Shown: piece by piece, positions 47,314 through 52,120 of the stretch
Layout: the number at the start of each line of letters is the position of its first letter
Position numbering within the stretch: the first letter of the stretch is position 1
NCBI GenBank assembly: GCA_025356635.1
Contig: JANXRY010000123.1
Span: 1 to 52,120, forward strand
DNA: 52,120 bases
Direction of reading: 5' to 3'
DNA from: Gammaproteobacteria bacterium
GTDB taxonomy: Bacteria > Pseudomonadota > Gammaproteobacteria > Xanthomonadales > Xanthomonadaceae
The notes under the pieces: generated by a model
What the model saw: only the letters and a program-made list of their open reading frames with translations
What the model was told of the DNA's origin: nothing
Database searches by the model: none
Program-made: the position numbers and the translations under genes

Positions 47314-47327
47314 TTGACACAGGTCAA
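47314..47327. promoter_or_regulatory. FNR/DNR/NnrR-type operator between nirK and moaC
   Basis: Perfect palindrome TTGAC-ACAG-GTCAA, matching the TTGAY-N4-RTCAA consensus of CRP/FNR regulators that sense oxygen or nitric oxide. It lies at -41.5 for nirK. On the moaC side it covers the -35 (TTGACA, 47314-47319) of a promoter with TAGAAT at 47335-47340. Confidence 0.75.
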
Positions 47328-47340
47328 TCACCGCTAGAAT
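47314..47340 (+). promoter_or_regulatory. Candidate moaC promoter, nearly leaderless
   Basis: TTGACA, 15-nt spacer, TAGAAT; predicted +1 at 47347, two bases before the moaC ATG. The regulator box overlaps the -35, so binding would interfere with this promoter. Confidence 0.45.
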
Positions 47341-47348
47341 AGTGGGCA

Positions 47349-47876
47349 ATGAACACCACTGATCCCGAATCGCGTGGCTTCTCCATGGCCGATGTCCGCC
47401 ACAAGCAGGTTACTGCGCGTCGCGCGGTGGCGGTTGGTGAGATTTCAGTGGGCGAAGTTGCCTATCCGCTGGTCGTTGAGCGCCGGCTTCCCAAGGGCGA
47501 TGCACTCGTCATGGCCGAGATCGCCGGCCTGCAAGGCGCCAAGCAGGCTTCGAACCTGATGCCGCTGTGTCATCCGCTGATGCTTGATTTGGTGCGGGTG
47601 CGCTACCGGCTGGTGCCGGAGCGGCACGCCATCCACGTTTATTGCGAAGTCGCCACCGAGGCGCGTACCGGCGTGGAGATGGAAGCCCTGGCCGGCGTCA
47701 GCGCCGCCCTGCTCACGCTCTACGACCTGGTCAAGCCGGTCGAGCCGGCCCTGGCGATCGGTGGCATCCGTCTGTTGTTCAAGGAAGGCGGCAAGCGCGG
47801 CCTGTGGAAGCATCCGGACGGCATGACCGAGGCCGAGCTCGCGCAGTACGCGCCGTCCGAACCGAACGCGCCATGA
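47349..47876 (+). CDS. moaC: Cyclic pyranopterin monophosphate synthase
   Basis: Second enzyme of molybdenum cofactor synthesis, making cPMP from the MoaA product. The 175-residue protein has GFSMADVRHKQVTARRAVA, ASNLMPLCHPLML with the active-site His, EVATEARTGVEMEALAGVSAALLTLYDLVK and the C-terminal Lys/Gly loop KEGGKRGLW. No ribosome site lies before ATG 47349. Its stop overlaps moeA by 4 nt. moaA is not in the window and must be elsewhere. Confidence 0.94.
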   Translation: MNTTDPESRGFSMADVRHKQVTARRAVAVGEISVGEVAYPLVVERRLPKGDALVMAEIAGLQGAKQASNLMPLCHPLMLDLVRVRYRLVPERHAIHVYCEVATEARTGVEMEALAGVSAALLTLYDLVKPVEPALAIGGIRLLFKEGGKRGLWKHPDGMTEAELAQYAPSEPNAP

Positions 47877-49132
47877 TTTCGTTCGAACAGGCGCAGCGGA
47901 CGATCATCGCCGCTTGCCGGCGCTTGCCCATGGATGTGGTCGAATCGACACAGGCGTTCGGACGCGTGCTCGCCGAAGACGTCATCAGCCCGGAAAATCT
48001 GCCGCCGTTCGACAACAGTGCGATGGACGGATTCGCGCTCGCCTGCACCGGCGCGCCACTTGCTGCCGGGCGTGAATTCGAGGTCACCGGCGCGATCGCC
48101 GCCGGCGACGCGCCAGGCGCGCTGGCGGCCGGCGCCGTGGAAATCATGACTGGCGCGCCCGTCCCGGCCGGGTTCGACGCGATCCTGCCGGTGGAGCAGG
48201 TGGAAGTGCTCGAGCGTGACAGCAATGGCCGGCCGATTCGCATCCGAACGCTTGCCGAAGTCGTACCCGGCGTGCATGTCCGTCGGCGCGGCCAGGATAT
48301 CGTGTGTGGTCAAGCCGTGTTGCCGGCTGGCGCACCGATCGATGCCGCGGCGAAGATGCTGCTGGCGGCGCTAGGCATCGCCGACGTCAGTGTGTTCGCG
48401 CGTCCTCGGGTCGCGATCCTGTGTACCGGCCGCGAATTGCTCGACGATCCACGCTCGCCGCTCGCGCCGGGACAGATCCGCAACAGTAACGGGCCTTTCC
48501 TTGCCGACCGCCTCGCCGGTCTCGGCGTCGATGTCTGCTCGCGCGAAACCGTGCCCGATGAGAGCGGAGCTTTCCTCGCCGCCGTTCGCCGGTCGATTCA
48601 AGCGCATGTCGATATCGTGATCAGCACCGGTGCGGTGTCGATGGGTCGCTACGATTTCGTTCCCGAGGCCTTGCGTGAACTCGGCGCCGAGATCGTCTTC
48701 CACAAAGTCGCGATCCGGCCGGGCAAACCGGTATTGTTCGCGCGCCTGCCGTCGGGAGCGTTGTTTTTCGGCCTGCCCGGCAACCCGATATCGAGCGCGG
48801 TCGGCCTGCGCTTTTTCGTACAGCCCGCGCTGCGGGCGATGCAGGGTTTGCCGGTAGAAATGCCCTTGCGCCTGCCGCTCGCGCAGCCGATCGAAAAGAA
48901 AACCGGCTTGCGTTTCCTGCAGAAAGCACGCGTAAGCGTGGCCGGTACCGGCGGCTTGCAGGTGCATTTGCTGCCAGGCCAGGAATCCTTCCGCATCCAG
49001 CCCCTGCTCGCCGCCAATGCCTGGGCGGTGTTGCCTGAAGATATCGAGAAATTTTCGGCAGGTGATCTCGTCGAAACCCACGGCCTGGAGCATGTTGCCG
49101 TATCGATTACGACATCGGTAATCACGCCATGA
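47873..49132 (+). CDS. moeA: Molybdopterin molybdenumtransferase
   Basis: Inserts molybdate into adenylylated molybdopterin. The 419 residues have the MoeA blocks AFGRVLAEDVISPENLPPFDNSAMDGFAL, IMTGAPVPAGFDAILPVEQ, RRRGQDI, the MoCF/MogA-like domain (ILCTGRELLDD, GQIRNSNGPFLADRL, ISTGAVSMGRYDFVPEAL, GLPGNPISSAVGLRFFV) and a C-terminal beta domain. ATG 47873 overlaps the moaC stop; longer upstream frames lie inside moaC. Overlaps moaD by 4 nt. Confidence 0.95.
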   Translation: MISFEQAQRTIIAACRRLPMDVVESTQAFGRVLAEDVISPENLPPFDNSAMDGFALACTGAPLAAGREFEVTGAIAAGDAPGALAAGAVEIMTGAPVPAGFDAILPVEQVEVLERDSNGRPIRIRTLAEVVPGVHVRRRGQDIVCGQAVLPAGAPIDAAAKMLLAALGIADVSVFARPRVAILCTGRELLDDPRSPLAPGQIRNSNGPFLADRLAGLGVDVCSRETVPDESGAFLAAVRRSIQAHVDIVISTGAVSMGRYDFVPEALRELGAEIVFHKVAIRPGKPVLFARLPSGALFFGLPGNPISSAVGLRFFVQPALRAMQGLPVEMPLRLPLAQPIEKKTGLRFLQKARVSVAGTGGLQVHLLPGQESFRIQPLLAANAWAVLPEDIEKFSAGDLVETHGLEHVAVSITTSVITP

Positions 49133-49386
49133 TCATCGAACTCGAACTTTTCGGTGCCTTGCGTGGCCTCGAACACGCGGACCGGATGTCGCTGCAAGTC
49201 TCCGGCGATCGCGTCGCCGATTTACGCGCCGCCCTTGCCGCATACGCCGCTGCCCATTGGCCCGGTTTGGCGCCGGGCCTGCTGGCCAAGTGCGCGTTCG
49301 CCACGCATAGCGAAATCCTGCGCGATGGCGATGCCGTGTCCGCCGACGTACGCATGTCGGTGTTGCCGCCGGTCAGTGGCGGTTGA
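49129..49386 (+). CDS. moaD: Molybdopterin synthase sulfur carrier subunit
   Basis: An 85-residue ubiquitin-like protein (beta-grasp) that carries thiocarboxylate sulfur on its C-terminal glycine for molybdopterin synthesis. It starts MIIELELFGALR and ends with the diagnostic PPVSGG. Overlaps moeA by 4 nt; moaE begins 2 nt after its stop. Confidence 0.93.
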   Translation: MIIELELFGALRGLEHADRMSLQVSGDRVADLRAALAAYAAAHWPGLAPGLLAKCAFATHSEILRDGDAVSADVRMSVLPPVSGG

Positions 49387-49388
49387 CC

Positions 49389-49835
49389 ATGTCCAATCAC
49401 TTCCTGCATGTTTCCGGTATCGCCGCGGAAAAACTTGATGCGGCCACCGCGCTGGACTTCGTCGCCGATCCCGGTTTCGGCGGGGCGACCCTGTTCATCG
49501 GCCGCGTGCGCGACCGCAATCACGGCCGCGACGTGCTCGGCGTGAGTTACGACATCCATCGGCCGCTGGCGCTGGTGCGTTTTGCGCAGATTGCCGTGGA
49601 AATCGAGCGCGAAGTCGGTGGGCAATTGAAGCTTTACATCGCCCATGCCCATGGTCGGCTCGCGGTCGGCGACATCGCCGTGGTGATCGCCGCCGGCACG
49701 CCGCATCGCGACGAAGCCTTTCGTGCCTGCCGGCAGGCGATCGAATCGGTCAAGCACAGCGCGCCGATCTGGAAGCAGGAACACTACGCCAACGGCGACA
49801 GCGCCTGGGGCGAGGGTTGCTCGCTCTGCGACTAG
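49389..49835 (+). CDS. moaE: Molybdopterin synthase catalytic subunit
   Basis: Converts cPMP to molybdopterin with MoaD. The 148 residues include GATLFIGRVRDRNHGRDV (the conserved FxGxVR region), AHAHGRLAVGDIAVVIAAGTPHRDEAF and the active-site block ESVKHSAPIWKQEHY with the catalytic lysines. ATG 49389 is preferred to a TTG at 49383. Last gene of moaC-moeA-moaD-moaE; its stop codon shares CTAG with the convergent gene. Confidence 0.94.
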   Translation: MSNHFLHVSGIAAEKLDAATALDFVADPGFGGATLFIGRVRDRNHGRDVLGVSYDIHRPLALVRFAQIAVEIEREVGGQLKLYIAHAHGRLAVGDIAVVIAAGTPHRDEAFRACRQAIESVKHSAPIWKQEHYANGDSAWGEGCSLCD

Positions 49836-50884
49836 CTGGCGAGTAATGCCTGCAGCGCATGTCGCGCCGGGTCGAGATCGACGTTGTGTGCAGACAGCCA
49901 TTCCGGGTTGAACAAGGTCTGCTGGTAGCGTTCGCCGTGATCGCAGAGCAGGCTGACGATGCTGCCGCGCTCACCGCGCGCACGCATGGTCGTCGCCAAC
50001 TGCAGGCAGGCGATCAGGTTGGTACCTGAAGACCCGCCATAGCGGCGGCCCAACAAGATTTCCAGTTCCCAAGCCGCGGCGATCGAATCGGCGTCCTCCA
50101 CTTCGATCACGGAATCGACGATCTCGAACAGGAAACCCGGTTCGACATGTGGCCGGCCGATGCCTTCGATCACGGTGGCCTTGGTGGCGATGGCGCGGCG
50201 ATCGCGCGTAGCCCAGCCGCGCGCAAAGGCACCACCGGCCGGCTCGGCGACGCACAGTTGTGTCGCCAACAGGCGGTAGCGCAAGTAGCGGCCAAGGGTG
50301 GCCGAGGTGCCGCCGGTGCCAGCGCCGCAGACGATCCAGGCGGGTTCCGGATGGGCTTCGCCCGCCATCTGGCCAAGAATAGACTCGGCGATGTTGTTGT
50401 TGCCGCGCCAGTCGGTCGCCCGTTCGGCCAGGCCGAACTGGTCCAAGTGGCAGGCGCCGCGTTCGGCATGCCAGGCTGCGCGTGCGTGGACATCGGCCGG
50501 ATCCCGCACGAGGTCGCAATGGCCGCCGAGCGCCTGCACATCGCTGATCTTGCGCGGCGCCGTGCAGGCCGGCATTACCGCGATGAATGGCAGGCCAAGC
50601 AGGCGCGCGAACCAGGCTTCGGAAATCGCCGTGCTGCCCGAAGATGCATCCACCACCGCCTGACCTTCGTGCAGCCGGCCGTTGCACAGCGCGTACAGGA
50701 ACAGCGAGCGCGCCAGACGGTGTTTCAAGCTGCCGGTCGGGTGCGCTGCTTCGTCCTTGAAGTAGAAATCGATGTCGGGGAAGGCCGGCAAGTCCAGCTT
50801 GAGCAGATGCGTGTCGGCCGAGCGCCCGGCCTCGCGCGCCAGCATCACCAGCGAGGCGTTGACGAAGGATCGCTCCGCGCTCAT
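49832..50884 (-). CDS. PLP-dependent cysteine-synthase-fold enzyme
   Basis: A 350-residue fold-type II PLP enzyme. K54 in HPTGSLKHR is the cofactor lysine; SSGSTA replaces the TSGNTG substrate loop of CysK, and GAGTGGT is the phosphate-binding loop. LLCDHGERYQQTLFNPEWL near the end resembles the cysteine synthase/CBS/Cds1-type C-terminus. It could be a cysteine desulfhydrase or a beta-replacing synthase. Its ATG overlaps by 4 nt the stop of a PLP decarboxylase upstream, so the two are probably linked in one pathway. Confidence 0.82.
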   Translation of the reverse strand: MSAERSFVNASLVMLAREAGRSADTHLLKLDLPAFPDIDFYFKDEAAHPTGSLKHRLARSLFLYALCNGRLHEGQAVVDASSGSTAISEAWFARLLGLPFIAVMPACTAPRKISDVQALGGHCDLVRDPADVHARAAWHAERGACHLDQFGLAERATDWRGNNNIAESILGQMAGEAHPEPAWIVCGAGTGGTSATLGRYLRYRLLATQLCVAEPAGGAFARGWATRDRRAIATKATVIEGIGRPHVEPGFLFEIVDSVIEVEDADSIAAAWELEILLGRRYGGSSGTNLIACLQLATTMRARGERGSIVSLLCDHGERYQQTLFNPEWLSAHNVDLDPARHALQALLAS

Positions 50885-52120
50885 GGGCTGACCAAGGCCC
50901 GAATTCGTTGCGCCAGGAAATCGAAATACAGGTCGATGTAACTGATGCCATTCTCGTGGTCGATCAGATACGGATTCATCAAGGTGTGCCGCAGGATGCT
51001 CAGCCGATCGGTATCGCTGTCGCCGACGATCAGGCTGTCCGGATCGAGGTCGAGCACGGCCAGCAGGCGTGTGGTTTCTTCGGGACCGATGACTTCCGGG
51101 CGCAGGGTCGTGCTGGAGCTGAAGAATTCCTTGAACTGCAGCGGGTGTCGGGGATCGCTGCGCAATTCGTCGTGCAAGCAGCGGACAAATTCGTTCATGT
51201 GCTTGACCGAACGATTACCGCACGGATTCAGCGCCAGGCAGACCAGGTTGCTGTCGGGCGGGAATGGCACTTCGACCTTGACCACGCCTGCCATCTCCTC
51301 GGCGAACACCAGCGCGCGCGCATGGAAGGCTTCGGCCGCGAGCAGGGTCTGCCGCAACAGGCGCCCGAAGTGGCGATGGTCCAGCGGCAATACTTTGTGG
51401 GTTACATAGACTGCGGCGGCGGCCGCACCGGACTTCGACCCCTCAGGGATGAATTGGCCTAGCGATCGGTAGCGGGTCAGATAATCTGCGGCTTGCTCGC
51501 CATGGAACACGTAATCGGCTTCTTCGGAAAGCAGGGCCATGGCGCGATGATCGCGGCAGATAAAGGCACCCGTGCCGAACGGTAGGAAGCCAAGCTTGTG
51601 CGGATCGACGGTGACCGAATCCGTGCGGCCCAACGCGGCGAAGGCGGCATGGACTTCTGGTGCGGGGAAGTTTCGATATTCGGCGCGCACCTCGGCGAGC
51701 GGGCGCAGGCTGCCGTCTTCGCTGCGGAACACGGTGGTCAGGTAACCGCCCCAGGCGCCATCGACGTGCACCGAGAAACCAAGGCCCTGCGCGGCAGACC
51801 GGTCGCGGGCAGCGAGCACCGCATCGACCGGATCGATGGTTCCGTATTCGGTCGATCCTAATACCGCCACGGCCAGCAGCACCGGCTGTTGTTCCCGATG
51901 GAACCGCTCCAGCGTCTCTTCCAGAATCGCTGCATCCATGCGCATGCCGCGCTGCGGTAGCAACTCCAGTTGCTCGCGACCCAGGCCGAGCAGCTTCACG
52001 CCCTTGCTCCAGGAATAATGCGCGGTGATCGGCGCCAGCACCTTCGGCGGGCGCAGGTCCGGGTGTCGAGCGAAGAAACCGGTGAGCCCATGCTGCTCGA
52101 TGCGCTGGTTTTTCACGCGT
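50881..52120 (-). CDS. Group II PLP-dependent amino-acid decarboxylase, C-terminal part (5' end outside window)
   Basis: The frame is open to the window edge, so the first part is missing and about 413 residues are seen. PLP residues are present: HVDGAWGG (Asp to the pyridine nitrogen) and VDPHKLGFLPFGTGAF (cofactor Lys). AHYSWSKGVKLLGLG and EYGTIDPVDAV fit the group II fold (glutamate, aspartate, tyrosine and cysteine-sulfinate decarboxylases). The DPHKLGF-type active site is closer, from memory, to PanP-like aspartate decarboxylases than to DPHKW-type enzymes. Substrate unknown. Overlaps the cysteine-synthase-fold gene by 4 nt. Confidence 0.85.
   Translation of the reverse strand, partial: RVKNQRIEQHGLTGFFARHPDLRPPKVLAPITAHYSWSKGVKLLGLGREQLELLPQRGMRMDAAILEETLERFHREQQPVLLAVAVLGSTEYGTIDPVDAVLAARDRSAAQGLGFSVHVDGAWGGYLTTVFRSEDGSLRPLAEVRAEYRNFPAPEVHAAFAALGRTDSVTVDPHKLGFLPFGTGAFICRDHRAMALLSEEADYVFHGEQAADYLTRYRSLGQFIPEGSKSGAAAAAVYVTHKVLPLDHRHFGRLLRQTLLAAEAFHARALVFAEEMAGVVKVEVPFPPDSNLVCLALNPCGNRSVKHMNEFVRCLHDELRSDPRHPLQFKEFFSSSTTLRPEVIGPEETTRLLAVLDLDPDSLIVGDSDTDRLSILRHTLMNPYLIDHENGISYIDLYFDFLAQRIRALVSP

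Overview
The window reads as one block of chromosome from a high-GC gammaproteobacterium. The likeliest placement is Xanthomonadales/Lysobacterales, perhaps near Rhodanobacteraceae. I infer this from the gene orders yicC-gmk-rpoZ-spoT-ridA-recG and mrcA divergent from pilMNOPQ, from a zinc-free type B L31, and from a nirK fused to cytochrome c. I see no tRNA or rRNA gene, insertion sequence, prophage or CRISPR array. Coding density is very high and many neighbouring genes overlap by 4 nt.

Layout. 1-3.2 kb: 5' part of proS and a small DUF4124 gene (minus); pssA, a short gene that looks like a reduced holD, and rimI (plus). 3.2-10.1 kb (minus): a DUF1631 protein, a PilZ protein, a prolidase-like peptidase and valS. 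10.1-12.3 kb: btuB behind a cobalamin riboswitch. 12.3-14.9 kb: rph-rdgB-hemW (minus). 14.9-21.7 kb (plus): yicC, gmk, rpoZ, spoT, ridA, recG. 21.7-23.4 kb: rpmE2 and gltA. 23.4-31.1 kb: mrcA divergent from the type IV pilus operon pilMNOPQ. 31.1-33.6 kb: a cyclic-nucleotide-domain/EAL protein and an SDF-family symporter with altered cation-site residues. 33.7-41.3 kb: tkt; a minus-strand operon of an S1/P1-type nuclease, an ETHE1-like metallo-hydrolase and a CoA transferase/hydrolase; gap and a secreted esterase-like protein. 41.3-44.4 kb: Sua5-type threonylcarbamoyl-AMP synthase, two outer-membrane beta-barrel candidates. 44.4-49.8 kb: a denitrification operon nirK(cytochrome fusion)-nirV-sco divergent from moaC-moeA-moaD-moaE. 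49.8-52.1 kb: a cysteine-synthase-fold PLP enzyme overlapping a PLP decarboxylase that runs off the end.

How parts work together. Translation and replication housekeeping dominates the first 24 kb. The pilus operon, the EAL protein and the PilZ protein suggest cyclic-dinucleotide control of surface behaviour. The nirK/moa region looks like a respiratory nitrogen-oxide module. A perfect FNR/DNR-type palindrome lies between nirK and moaC exactly where it would activate nirK, and a weaker copy sits at the same spacing before the nearby porin. The least understood unit is the overlapping pair of PLP enzymes at the right end. All family assignments are from reading the translated sequence; no database search was run.
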